This document shows positions 38,483-50,752 of a stretch of DNA of 64,000 nucleotides, piece after piece. This stretch comes from Obelidium mucronatum. Lineage: Eukaryota > Chytridiomycota > Chytridiomycetes > Chytridiales > Chytriomycetaceae. The notes under the pieces are model-generated. The model was given only the letters and a program-made list of their open reading frames with translations, was not told where the DNA came from and made no database searches. The translations under genes and the position numbers were made by a program. The stretch's first letter is position 1. Every line of letters begins with the position of its first letter. The stretch lies in contig JAIVFH010000099.1 in NCBI GenBank assembly GCA_025765595.1, forward strand, positions 58,818 to 122,817, given 5' to 3'.

Positions 38483-38690
38483 TCTTGTAGAAAAAAACGG
38501 ACTGATGAATGCGGATGAGACTCGATAGTATTCGGGAATGCGTTTTTTTCAAAGTTTGATGTCAAAAAGAATTTTTATGAATTATTTTGACAGGTATTCA
38601 TACTCAAAACCCGTACACCTCCACACACATACATATATATACCAATAAAAGAGCAATAGGAACAGGAAACAGGGAAAGAAAAAGTGATAT

Positions 38691-41600
38691 CTACGACCTC
38701 CCATCGCCTATCACTGCCGGTGCTCCACACACCAAACTCCTTGAAAGCTCCCGAAGAGATTCAACGGATGGAGATGAATGAGGAAAAAAAGATAAAAGGT
38801 ATAAAAACAGAGATATCCATTTCGCAAGAGCTGGGGGCCATTGGCGATGGTTTGAACTCCACAGCGATGAAGGAGCAAATTCTGTGAACATTGGCCTCTT
38901 CAAGATACCACTAGATAAAAATTGAATGAGATCTGGCAAGAAACAATGAAAAAAAGAGCATACCAAAATAGCAATCCAGCAAGTTGGAGGTAATCAGCGG
39001 CTTGTTCTCTTGTTCCAAAATAAATCAAATCTTCCACGATATGCATATAGCGAAAGTATATTTCGGCAGCCTTTTCATTCCCCTAGTTGTGTAAGTGCGT
39101 AAGCGATAAAAACTCAAACGCTAGGCTAACTTACGTTGTTGGCCTCTGTGCTGACATCAACCAGGACATTGAATACAGTGTCATTGGCGTTAATTTCACG
39201 GAGTAAACGAATGATTTGGCCCTCCAATACAATATAAGAATGTCTCGATCCAGTGGCAACCTGAACAAAGGAGTTAGTGGAAGTTTTCAACAGCCATGTC
39301 CCAACACACCTGGAATTGAGTCAAATGACCGAAACTTAGTTTAATAACAATCCAATACTTTTCACTGGGTCTTTTGCGGTTGTAAATAGTAATTTGTTCC
39401 ACAAAGTACTTCTCCTGAAATTCCATTTCAGCCAATAGAATAACAAAAACAACCAACTTACCCTTCGGAGCACATCAACATCCTTAAATAAAGTGCTCAT
39501 CACCGGGAAAATCCGGATTGTACGAGATTGATCCACATCCACTATCGCTGAGCAATTCTGCGTTTTTCGAGTGAACCCCTGATTTGTGTCGGATTCATCC
39601 ACAATATCAACTCCAAAGTACATTGAGTCATTCAAAATCTCAAAGTCCAGAGCGTCTGATAGCAAATTTTGAATCTTTAAAGTTGCACACTGCTCTGTGA
39701 ACTTGATCTCCCAATCCTTTTCGGCTTCGTCTGCAACAGATACACGATCAACTGGCGCTGTCTTTCGTCTAATCTTTCCTCCAAACGCTAGTTCTTGCGT
39801 GGGTAGGTAGATTTGGGGACGGCGACAGCTGGCCCGTAAATAAATTGTCTTTTGGTAATCCTTCACCAGCCGACAATTCACAGACACTTCAATAACTTTT
39901 TCGTCAATTGTATTCGCGGTATTCAAATCCATTTTTTCGTTCTGCTCATCATCGCCTAACGAGGGTCTGTACCGCAAAAATACACGCATAAACGACTCTG
40001 GTTGAACAATGACACTTCGGAAGACTTTTGCAGCAGATCGCGACAAGGAGAAGATAAGTTCTGTAGGGTCATTTGACTTGAGGTTTGATTTGATAAAGAA
40101 CTCAAGCGGAACAGTTTCATGATTTTGGATGATGATTGAACGAGCCGTGTACTCCATATCATAGTACAATCCGTTCATGGTAATGACATCATTACTCAAC
40201 CCTTCGTTCGCAAGTGGGTCCAATCCGGCAACAATGACATCAAACACGTTGTTGGTTTCTGGAATGGCTGGAGCAATAGCAGATGACGGCGCCGGAGAGG
40301 TAGACGGCGCTGTTATATTCCGCCTGAGATTGTGTTTTCCGACAACAGCCATACACGTTCGAATGATTTTGGAGTCCAACGGGTTTTCCAGATTTTCTAC
40401 TATAATGTAGGTCGAATACATGCCCCGTACACTTGTTACAAAATTGAAGTTGATTGAATGACACGTGTTTCGAAGTTCAAGAGTTCCCTCCGCTCTGCTG
40501 ATCAAGATCCACGATCGATCAGCATCAGAAAGAGTTCGGATCTTGTACGAAACGCGATCGTTGGTCATACTTTCAAGCACGATCCTCTTTGTTACAATTG
40601 TGCCGGAAATATCTTGTTGGCCCAAGTCCAATTCAAACAACCCTCCTGGCTCAGATGCTTGCTGTTGTCCCTCCACAATTCGTTTACAGCCTCGCAAATT
40701 TATAAGATATCCGGATCTTCGACTGTAAATATAAATAGTTACTTTAGGTTCAATAAAGATTATGGAAAAAGTCACACTAACGCTGGATGATCGGAAATAT
40801 TGGAACGATTCGATTGGGAGTATTGGGAGAAAAGCTTATCAACAGGGCCACTCACTGGCCCACTCAAAGGGCCACTTAAATTTGAATTGGGGAAAGAGTC
40901 CGCGATTGACACGTCGTCGTCAATATTCTGCGGTTCTTCGGTAAAGGACAGTTCGTGGTCGGACATGGCATTGTCTGTGATTCCATCCACAGATTCGGAC
41001 AGAGAATCGATCCTTTCACTGTCGACGTGCCGTGCCAGGGACAGTGCCTCCAAAGTATTGCCGTACGAAACGGCACTCTCTGTGATAGATATTTGCACAG
41101 TTTGAAAAAAGCTGCTCACAGAATTGGTGTCATAGATGTGAAGTTTGACCGAGTCTGATATGCCCCCAATATTGGACTTGAGAAGAACAATTGAGAGAAC
41201 CTGCTGCGCGCCCGGTTCGACAGTTCCTCCATTTTCTGTTCCAAGAGGCGAAATTTCAATTAAATTTGTCCCAAGTGGAAACTCCAACGGGTAGTCGATC
41301 GCAACTCGAAAATTCAGAGGAAAGTGCCGCGAGTGATTCGCAATGATAATTTGCTTCATCTGATGATGCTGGGAGCTTGGAGTCTCCATTGATTCAACAG
41401 GAAAACAGGTGAACTTGATTTTCTTGTCATTCACAGAAAACGTTGGACCCTCAACAATAGTGCATCGAAGAGGGATATGTTGTGTCATCTTTTTGTGCAC
41501 AGATGTGGACAGACTGTTTGAGTTGTCTGGAGTAGTTGTTTGATATTTAGTCGTTATTAAGAGAGATCCCATTGCAACTCCAAATGAGCTTGTGAGGAAT

Positions 41601-44600
41601 TTTGATTTCTCCGAGTTGGAAGAAAGTCGGGCACCATCTTGCACATAAGCTCGAATTCTCACATCCAAAAAGCCCAACGGCTCCAATGTTAATATTCCGT
41701 TCAAATGCGAATTGGCAGATCGGGATACGATGTCCAAATGTACAAAGTCTGCCAAATCGGGTTGTGGTTCAAAGTCGATTTCGAATTTGAGATCTTGCTC
41801 TGACTTGTTAACAATTTTGAACCAGTTGTCGCAAGGTGCAGCAGTAGCGGTGTTTGGGTATATTAATGGTGGGAGCACCAGCTCCCCATCAACAAGCCGC
41901 TCAAACTTCAGGTCTAGCAACGTAAGAACGGATCGAGCCTCAATGATCATAGGATTCCTCGGATTATACAGATTGATCACAGAAATCTGGCTGATATGCG
42001 GGCCAACTTTAGTGTTGGAGATCTTCCGGGGTTTCAAAACTGCTTCAACGTTGTGTCCCTTTCCACCCTCTATTTCTTTCAGCATAGCCTCAAGCCCATG
42101 ATCGTTCAAAGTTCGAACGATTTCTACCATGTCTGGAAGTTCCAGTTCGTATCGAAGAGTACAGTCTGATTGATTCACCACCCGAAATGAAAACGGAACA
42201 TCCTCCCAGTTATTCAGGTGACCAACTCTCCCTAAATCCACAAAGTTGGGTTCAATACTTCCAATGGACAGACCATAGGATGCAATCAAGTCGATTGCCT
42301 TGAGTGCAATGCTTTTTTCAGGATTCTCAAGGAGAAGCAAGCCCCTCACGGTAACGTTTTTCCCAGCAGACAGCCGCCGACAAACTTCTTCGGCCATCGG
42401 AGGTAAGTGCACAGACACAAACACACTTGCTTTTTGATGCTTTTGAAGCAATAAATTTCCTGTTTGAGTCAGATCCGAGTTGCTGTTCATCACGAAACCA
42501 CTTCCACCACTCAGTAGCCAACGAACACTGTTCTTGAGTGAAGCATTCGCCGAAATTTCCAGCAGTTCTTCCGTGTTGTTGATGACTTCAAAACTTCGTT
42601 CATACAGCGAACCAACTTCAGACTTGACATTCTTTTGGATGGTGACAGCTGAAGCAGCGTCACCTGACGTGTCATTCAAAGAAACGTAAATATCATCCCA
42701 CCAAATCACAGGGAAACTGTTCCCTTCATCTTGTTTCGATTCAAAACGAGTTTTTGCATAGACAGAGTCCTGATTGTACAAAATCTTGGCTGGACAGTAT
42801 GTGGCAAGTCCGTTCAACAGAGTGACTCCAATGTCGGCAAAAAACCGAACCTTGACACAAGCAAGTTGTTGGGAGTTATTTTCATTCCGAATCAAGATAC
42901 AAGGATTTGAGTAACCCCAATTTGAACACGTGAAACTGAACGGAATAGTCAAGCTGGTCATTGCACTGGAGAATGACGATGAAGTATCATCTTCGAGTGC
43001 AGGAATCACACCAGAATATTGCTCAAGTTTTAAATTGGAGCACTCGCATTCCACAGAAAAGACAAGTGGAAGCCGTGGAGAGCGGTTAACAACAGTGATT
43101 TGACTGTGGAATGTTTCACCAATTCGGTCAGAACAACCCAAGTCAACGTAACTCTCATCCACAGCTAAGTTCGATACACCAATCACAGCAGAAAATTTGA
43201 CAGTGTGGGTCAAGACATAAAACGATGAAACCAAAGAAGCTTCGTTGCCTGAGGCAGCTTCAGCCTTAGTCGGCTCGAGGACACTGACAGCAAAGCGTAT
43301 ACCTCCAATTAAAGTTCGAGACGCTTCGACTTGAAGCTTTTCATTGGTGAGGGTAGGAAGAGCTGTCTCTGTGGAAGTGGAACCAGACGCGACATTAAGA
43401 TTGGTGATTGATTTGGAGGATTTAGATGCGTTTTGAAAAGATCCAGCGGTCGACGGCTTCACTACTGATGGCTGGAGAGCAATGAAAACTGTCAATCGTT
43501 CAAGAGGCTTCATAATAATCTCTGTAGCGGGAACTTCCAACGTCTTGTCAGAAAAAATAAAGCACTGTTGAGTCAAATTTGATGTAGCAGAGACGGCAAT
43601 TTCGTTTTCGGAAGCATTAACCACGTCCAAAGGATGTACTTTTGCAAACTTCCGTGTGGGGTTTACGTAACATGGACCAAACTCAAGCTGGCTGTGGGCC
43701 GTATTCAGTGATGGAAATTGTAGATACGAGTTGAGAATTGCATAGAAGGTAAACGTCACAGTTTCAATCGTTTCCAAGCACTGAACTTTAAATTCGTGTT
43801 TCTGACGACCAAGAACGGCTGGCGTGATATGTAAATACACTCGCCGGGATTCTCTAGGTGCAAGTGATCCAATTGGCTCCTTGAAAACCATCAGTGAACT
43901 GGTGGGGCCTGGAACGATTTCAAAAGACAGATTACGATCTGTTTGGTTGAACATGGTAAAGTAGCATTCCCTCTTCTCGTTCACTTCCAGTCTCCCTATG
44001 TCAATAAGGCAAAGTTCAAGAGAAAACACAGGCTTCGTTTCGTCTACTGGTGATAGAACGAGATGAGTTGCGTCTCCGTCAAGAACTGCCTCCGAGTCGA
44101 AAATTTGGTTGTTGATAGGGTTTTGTAACATTGTTGCCATATTATGGCCTTCAGCCACGAGAAGTTCCGAAAACCGTTTGCGCTCAAAGCAAGGAACACT
44201 ACGAAACGTTACAGTTTTCACGACATCGGTGTTTTTGAACTCATGAACAAAGATGGAGCCATGGCAAACCTCACCATCTTGAGTGGGGTGCAATGAAAGC
44301 TGTATAAAGTTGTATTAAATCAAGAAAGTTTCATGAAAATTGAAAGACATACCATCATGGTTTGCTTCTTCATGGGTCGAATGTGAACAGCAACCGATCT
44401 CGTTCCCCTTGGTTCAATCGCAAGAACCAGTGGCTTGGCGGTGTACTTAGACTTATTCTGAGGCTGAGTATTGATTGAATCAAGAGTTCCAACAGTGCTT
44501 GGAGAATCAAATTCGGATCCAACTTTTGAGCCCTCTTCACCTTCTTCCTTTGATTTTCCAATATCATCTTCCATGATTCCCGCCCTAAGCTTCTCCAACC

Positions 44601-47600
44601 TCTCCGTCGCCTTTTTGATCTTCTCATCCTTTCTCTTTCGCTGATAAATCTTCAATTTTTGTTCCAACTCTTCAATTTTCTCCATAATCTCTTTCGACAA
44701 AACCGCCTTCTTCTTCCCAGAGTCCTCAAGAACATTTGCACCACCGTCCCCAGAACCTCCCAACGCCTCCAACCGAACGTCTAAAATAACATTTCTGAAA
44801 TCCAGTTTTTCATCATCGATTCGAACTTCAAACGTTCGGGTCTTGGAGCTAGTATTGGTGATTGCAATGTGTTGAATATTGCCTGAAAACTCCCCAACTA
44901 GACAAGGACCAAAATCCAACTCGACAGTATCAATTGAAAACTTTGATGGCTGTCGAATATTGGCTTTAATGGTCAGGGTTTGGTCATTTTCGCGGTCTTG
45001 GATGTTTTCAATAGTCAACTTCTCTTGGAAGGGTCCTGCCAGCGACGGCTCAAAAATGAAGTCGATTTCTTTCTTTCCGTATCCACGAATCAATCCGATG
45101 CGGGCCTCTGGAATAGTGATGTCCCCTGAAGAAATGGACCCAGATTTACGCACATAGTAAAACAGAGGAGCTTCACTTTTGTTTCGAATGACAATGGTTT
45201 TCGTTTGTCCTTCATTCTTGTCTAAATACCCAAAGTTGATATTTCGTTGACCCAGCTCCATCATGGAGCGACACAGTGAGCAGCGAATCATAAGTTCCCG
45301 GACAGGAATCTGCCGCGTGTCACCAGAGAGAAGTTGCTCGAACTGAGGTTGGTGAATGTCGCGGTCAAAGTCAACGATACGAAGGAAAATTTTCGCGTCG
45401 TGTTTTTTCGCTTTTGTCTTAAAAAGTTGAACTTTTACATCAGTTTTTGTTCCAGTAAAGAAAAACTAAAAACAGGAAAAAACCTGAACAAAGGGCCTCC
45501 GAATTCCTGAAGCGGTCATAATTGCAACCAATGAGATTTCTGCCCCAGGTTCCAACTCAACCACAGTGATAGGAGACAATCGACCGTCTTTAATAAGAGA
45601 AGCCAATTCACGTTGCAAAAGTTGAAAAGCCTAAAGAGTTGTAAGTAGAACAAATCAAGAATACCAAAAAGAACATAATACCTTGACGTATTTTTCCTCT
45701 GATACTTGTTTTGAGAACAAGGGAGGCACAGCGCCAGTGAACTCTTCCAGAGATTTCAAAAAAGCATCTAAATTCAACCGCTGACCCGTTGACCCTGGTT
45801 CAGGTTTGGCAGTCGATGACCTTGGTTGAACATTTCTTGGGGCGGATCGTGGTATTTGGCTACCGATACTACTGCTAGGCACAAGCATTCGAGATTTTTC
45901 CGTACTAACACCTCCATTACTTCCCACCGACCCATTTCCATTAGCAGCACCAGCACCAGCACCCTTGCTTGAATCAGCCATAACGGTTTCTAATGGACTT
46001 GCAGTCAGTTCCTTCTCATCATCAGCATTCGTTGAACCACCATGCCCGTTCCAAAACTGCTTCCGTAGCTGCTGCAGCCCTTCAGAGCTGGAAGCCATCA
46101 TCGCAGTTGTAATTTTTCGTCCAGGTGACACTTTGGCTTCTTTTCCATGTGCTTTAGAAAACGATGCCAAATCAAGGTATTCTGGCTTCTTGACTTCCGC
46201 AGAATCTGCTGCCTCAAACGAACTCTGAGCTGCAATAATGGACGACGTTACTTCGTTGATATTGCTGGGTGTTGTTGTGGTCGGGGACAAATCCGATTCC
46301 AAAGCATTGTTTGCTGCATTGTTGGAGGTATCGCTCGGAATGCGCTTCCCTTGTTTACGATCCCCCAAGGAATCAATTAGTTGCTCCTTTAAAGCTATCG
46401 AGTCCAGATTTGTGGTTCCGCCACCTCCCGCCGAATACTCAGATATTCGCGGTGATGATCGTTTCGTAAATATTTGTATCTCTTCGGCCATCGATGAAGT
46501 TATTTCCAACACCAACTTCTTTTTGGACGTATTTTCGATCGAAAAAGTGCGCACTGTGGGAGTGTTCAACACAACCGAGCCAAAGTCCATGAAGTTGGTG
46601 GAACCAGGTGTCAAAATTCGGTAAAAGAGAGAGTGAAAGGTCACTCGGTTCTTATCGATATGAGTCGACTTCACTTCGACAATTTGATCGTTTTCACGAT
46701 TGTTAATGTTGACAACCGTGATTTGCTTGCAGTAATCTGGGTTTACTTTTCGAGGGTAAATATCCAGCTTAATTTCAATGGTCTGCTTTGGTGGAATGAT
46801 GAGTTCTCCTCGATAGCAGTGGAGAACCTTGGCTGCAATGAAAAATGAGAAAACAAAACACAAGTTGCGACTTCTTCCTAATACTTACATACAAACTGAA
46901 CCTCTACTTTTGCGGGCAAATCCGACATGTTCAAAACCGTGATGGGCAACGACTTTAAAGTTCCGACATCAGTATCTCCAAAGTTCAGTTCCCTCGGAAT
47001 TACATCGATGATGGATGTACAAGTTCTTGCTTTGCATTGAATAATTTTTCGCTCTTTCTCACTAGATCCCTGCTTCATGTATGCAATAGTGACTCGGAAA
47101 TTCCTCTTGACTAAACGACCCCCACTACCGCTAGTACTTCCATGCAAAGAATCTGCAATGTGCTCTTTCGCCGGACGAAAACACAGCTCAATCGTTTTTT
47201 CGGCACCAGGACGAATGGACAGCTCTTCGATCCGAGTACCTTCATCTCCATCTTTTCCAAATCTTCGAATTTCGCTATTCATAGTACCAAAACTGCTTCC
47301 ATATATCCCCAAATCATCAATGTCGGCACCACCGATACTGCTGCTGTCTTCACGCCCTCCACTTGTCCCACTTCTGCCCACAAGATCCAATAAATCCATC
47401 GAGCTGGTTGTCAGGGTTTCACTATTCAGCCTCTGTAATGTCACCGGAGATGACGACCGAGAGTTCAACGAACTAGAAGGATTCGATAAATCACTCATAC
47501 TGGCACTCTCCAACCCGGCAAGCTCGCGAATCCTCCCTGTTCGTAGAATAGGGCGGTTACCATTACCACCTTCGTCCATTCCTTTTCTCGAGCTTGATGT

Positions 47601-49655
47601 ACTCAATCGTCTCATTTCATCCAACGTTTCGTCAAATTGATTAGCGTGACGATGAGAGCTGTTGTGGTGTAGTTGATGGCTGTTTCCATAATCAATCGCC
47701 TTCAATTGAAACACGAGATCCACATTGTCTTCAACCCCCATGAATAAATCAACCACGGTATCAGACAGATTGCGAATCGCAATCTTCTGTTTGTACAAGG
47801 TGCCATTGTAACAGTCCCCAAAGTCAACCATCGCACTTTCTACTCGAATCAATTCTTCAGACGGCGCTGATTTGACGTCTGCTGTCACAAGTGCTTGAAC
47901 TGTATTTCCCGCAGAGTCGTTACAATTTTCAAGCTGAAGATCATAGTTGAATTCACCGGGCTCTGTTGGTTTGAATGTAACTCGAATTCGGCGTTGGGAA
48001 TATGACGGAATAGGGCGAGAAAAATCAAGCGGTTCTGCAGTGTCATAGTCACTGAAAGTGAGCCAGGCGTTATTTTGCCGGTTTGACAGGTCGATTGTGT
48101 TTAGCACCCAGTATAAATCAATTTCGGATCTTAAAAGGAAATAAGCAATAGTCATAGAAGGAACATGAAAAAAAACGAACTTGTTCCAGATTGAAAAGTC
48201 TTTGAAGTAGGTGCTGCCGACGACACACCCATCGAAACTAATGCCAGTCTCGCCGATATCCGTCCATAAAACAGATCGACAAACACGTGATCGAAATTTA
48301 AGGGTAACCTAAAGTGGATATGAGTACTGTGGAAAACGTCTAGCGTGTCATTTCACCTGATAATCAGGAGATCCAGAATCTCTATTTCCGACGAGAACGT
48401 TATTGTCGTCGAAAGAATTAGCCGCAGGAGAGGGTATTGAAGCACTGGCAGCACTTGCAGATGCTGGGCTTGGTGACATGTTTGAAGGCGAAGTTTTGTT
48501 TGCTGTTTCATCTGCAGGCGGCTTGATGAAAGCGAAAAAGAAAATAAGACCATTGATTTCACAAAAGTCGTGTAGCTCTTCGCTGTTGTCAATGTTTTGG
48601 ACAGGTGCCGACTCCGGGCTGAGAGCACTAGAACGAATATCATCCAATCCTGCAAACCTGGACTGGTCCGGAGATGATGACCGATGATTGATATTACTCG
48701 AGACGTTTTGGTCGTCGGGAAGGAAAGCAAGAACAATTGGAAGAGTCTGATTGGGTTCTAAATCCACCTGATCAATATAGTTCACATAGTTGAAGAGTTG
48801 ATTGAATTGGTGGTCATGATTATGCTTCTTTGCGAGTGACGAGCCCGATAGATCTAGTGGAGAAGCTGCAGAGTTGGTGGCTGGTGCCTCTTTTTGAGAT
48901 TCCTTCAGCTTAAACGGCGTCGGAGTATCCAAGATGGGGTCAAAATCATCCACCACGGAGCCAGCGGCCAAAGCTACTGCAGCTGCGGGCTCCTCGTCTT
49001 CGAAGGCGTCAGTCGCAGCTGGCACGCGACGAGTCAAATCCGAGTTCAGATCAAACAACGCGGCAGGCAGCGACGCAAGCTCCAGCGGCGGGGGCGGCGT
49101 CGGTTTGTGGGTATTATTAATATTATTGCTGTTGTTGTTGTTGTTGCTGCTGCTGGGCTGGCTGGGACTGGACGCGTTCTGCTCGTCGCTGGCGGGCAGC
49201 AGACGCGGGGGGCTGGGGCGCGCCAGGTTCTCGTTCGTCAGCTGGAAAGCCAGCTGCTGGCCCAGCGTGCTCTTGATGCGCACGGACACGCGGTGCACGG
49301 CGGACGGGTTGCGCAGGTGCAGCCAGCGCAGCGCATGGAGCCCGTTGAGGTAGACGTTGTCGACGACGACGGCGGCGGCGGCGCCCGTGGTCGTCGACGC
49401 CGACGCGGTGGTCGTCGTCGTCGTTGTTGCCGTTGTCGCCGTCGTCGTCGACGAGCTCGCGACCGACGCCGAATCCAGCACCAACGCGCCCCCCGTGCCT
49501 CCACTGCCGCTGCTGCCGCCGCTGCTGATGCTGCTGCTGCCGCTGCTGCTGCCGGCGATCGCAGCCATCCGCGCCATCGACTCGAGCGCAGTCGTTCCAG
49601 GCCCAACAACACTGGACGCGCTGTCGGCCAGGACACAGACCACGTCAGTGTCCAT
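38691..49655 (-). CDS. Giant ASH/MSP-type immunoglobulin-fold repeat protein, cilium-associated class
   Basis: Twelve exons (complement): 48357-49655, 48181-48308, 46889-48129, 45682-46832, 45484-45630, 44353-45417, 40776-44299, 39462-40722, 39310-39414, 39135-39260, 38964-39082, 38691-38910. They sum to 10,386 nt, 3,461 residues, one frame. The first 430 residues are low-complexity Ser/Ala/Thr/Asn. The rest is a long series of ASH/PapD-like beta-sandwich signatures: VDFGDCYNGTLYKQKIAIRNLSD, LNFGDTDVGTLKSLPITVLNMSD, MDFGSVVLNTPTVRTFSIENTS, LDFGPCLVGEFSGNIQHIAITNTS, VDLGCSDRIGETFHSQITVVNRS, VDLGRVGHLNN. One Lys/Glu coiled-coil-like stretch (MEKIEELEQKLKIYQ) lies in exon 6. The last ~190 residues are alpha-helical. 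ASH domains occur in ciliary and centrosomal proteins such as Hydin, CFAP proteins and SPD-2. I cannot assign a specific orthologue; no CH or kinase-like domain was seen. Confidence 0.8.
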
Positions 49656-49743
49656 TTCAGGGTGCGTGATGAAAAGTCAAAAACAAAAATAATAAAAAAT
49701 AAAAATAAAAAATAAAAATAGAGTATGTATGCTGGCTTCTTTT

Positions 49744-50415
49744 TTAAAACACCGATACTTTACTTCCTGAAATCGACACGGCTTCAGATGCGGATGTTGA
49801 CGGCTTCGACAATGGAATAAGCTTCTCTACAACAGCTACTTCGCGATCACCACCCGCGTTACTCGATCCATGCACAACATTTGACGAGGCCACCGAATCA
49901 TTGTTTCCATTCTCTTCTTCAGTATAGGTCGGATCCCATACCCGTCGCAATTCGTCCAGCTCACGCGACAGAATACGTTCCTTAACTTCGGCCGTCTTTT
50001 TGAAATCGTCCGTGTCTTGGCGAAGTGTTCGCAAGTCAAAAGCCAAAGACGCACAAATAACCCAGAGCATCAGTTCTTTGAATGTGCGTCGGAATCGCCC
50101 GAATGGATCAAAGTCACCATCGCGGAACTTTTGCACATACTTTGCAAGTCCCGTTTTCTCAGGAGACTCTTTTTGCGAGGCCAATTCATCAGGCTGTTTG
50201 TCGTTATCGGCGTTGTTGTTGATGTTGGTGGTATTGGTGCTGTTGCTGTTGGCTGGTGAAATGGTCGATACGCTGCTCTTTTGGATCCCAAACCAAGGCG
50301 CATCCGACAGGCGATGGCGATGCAAACTCCGAACATGCTGATACGGGAAGTGAAGATAATGAATGCGCAACATATTCGCAGAGCGTGCGGCGGCCGTAGG
50401 CAAACGCAATGCCAT
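49744..50415 (-). CDS. Hypothetical single-pass protein, probably mitochondrial
   Basis: Intronless, 223 residues. The N-terminus is Arg-rich without acidic residues (MALRLPTAAARSANMLRIHYLHFPYQHVRSLHRHR), typical of a mitochondrial presequence. A Ser/Asn/Thr linker follows, then a central conserved-looking block, GLAKYVQKFRDGDFDPFGRFRRTFKELMLWVICASLAFDLRTLRQDTDDFKKT, containing one hydrophobic segment flanked by basic residues, and a predicted coiled coil (AEVKERILSRELDELRRVW). The tail is Ser-rich. I do not recognise the family. It is divergent from the next small membrane protein, 40 bp start to start, and the two share a layout (one membrane segment, then a helix), so they might act together in mitochondria; that is speculation. 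Confidence 0.75.
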   Translation of the reverse strand: MALRLPTAAARSANMLRIHYLHFPYQHVRSLHRHRLSDAPWFGIQKSSVSTISPANSNSTNTTNINNNADNDKQPDELASQKESPEKTGLAKYVQKFRDGDFDPFGRFRRTFKELMLWVICASLAFDLRTLRQDTDDFKKTAEVKERILSRELDELRRVWDPTYTEEENGNNDSVASSNVVHGSSNAGGDREVAVVEKLIPLSKPSTSASEAVSISGSKVSVF

Positions 50416-50455
50416 TGCTATTTAAACAAAAAAGAAACTTTACACAAAAAACACC
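50416..50455. promoter_or_regulatory. 40-bp divergent promoter between two small membrane-protein genes
   Basis: Start-to-start gap of 40 bp, A-rich on the + strand (ATTTAAACAAAAAAGAAAC). Same extreme compactness as at 33971-34010. Confidence 0.55.
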
Positions 50456-50752
50456 ATGTCGTCCGCTCTTCCAGCCCATGCAAACTCAATCAGCTACCGC
50501 TATGGAAAGCCCATTATTGCTCTCGTTCTATACTCTAGCCTGACGATGGTGTCGCTTCATTATGTTTATGCTCGTCTTGATTATGAAGAACAACTCATTG
50601 CCGCGAAATCACGCATCGGAGCACTGCAAGAGAAGGTAGATCATTGGCGTGCCGTAAAAGAAGCAAATGAAGCAACTGGGCGGCCATATCTGAAGACTGA
50701 TGGTGCTGAATCAAAACAGGGTTCACTGGGACGATGGTTCTGGAATGCATAG
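50456..50752 (+). CDS. Hypothetical small membrane protein with coiled coil
   Basis: 98 residues, single exon. After ~17 polar residues comes one membrane segment (KPIIALVLYSSLTMVSLHYVYA), then a charged helix with coiled-coil character (LDYEEQLIAAKSRIGALQEKVDHWRAVKEA), and a short Trp-containing end (RWFWNA). This layout is common among small inner-mitochondrial-membrane proteins, but I cannot name the family. Codon use and a clean ATG context support a real gene. Confidence 0.7.
   Translation: MSSALPAHANSISYRYGKPIIALVLYSSLTMVSLHYVYARLDYEEQLIAAKSRIGALQEKVDHWRAVKEANEATGRPYLKTDGAESKQGSLGRWFWNA

Noticed and set aside
45466..45483. An 18-nt intron (GTTTTTTCCTGTTTTTAG) in the ASH gene
   Set aside because: It keeps frame, but a 66-nt intron from the same donor to the AAG at 45418 also keeps frame and has normal length, so the ultrashort intron is unnecessary.
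48894..49715. Arg-rich plus-strand ORFs opposite ASH exon 1
   Set aside because: Stop-poor because of GC-richness; no sensible composition, and the minus frame continues into the ASH domains.
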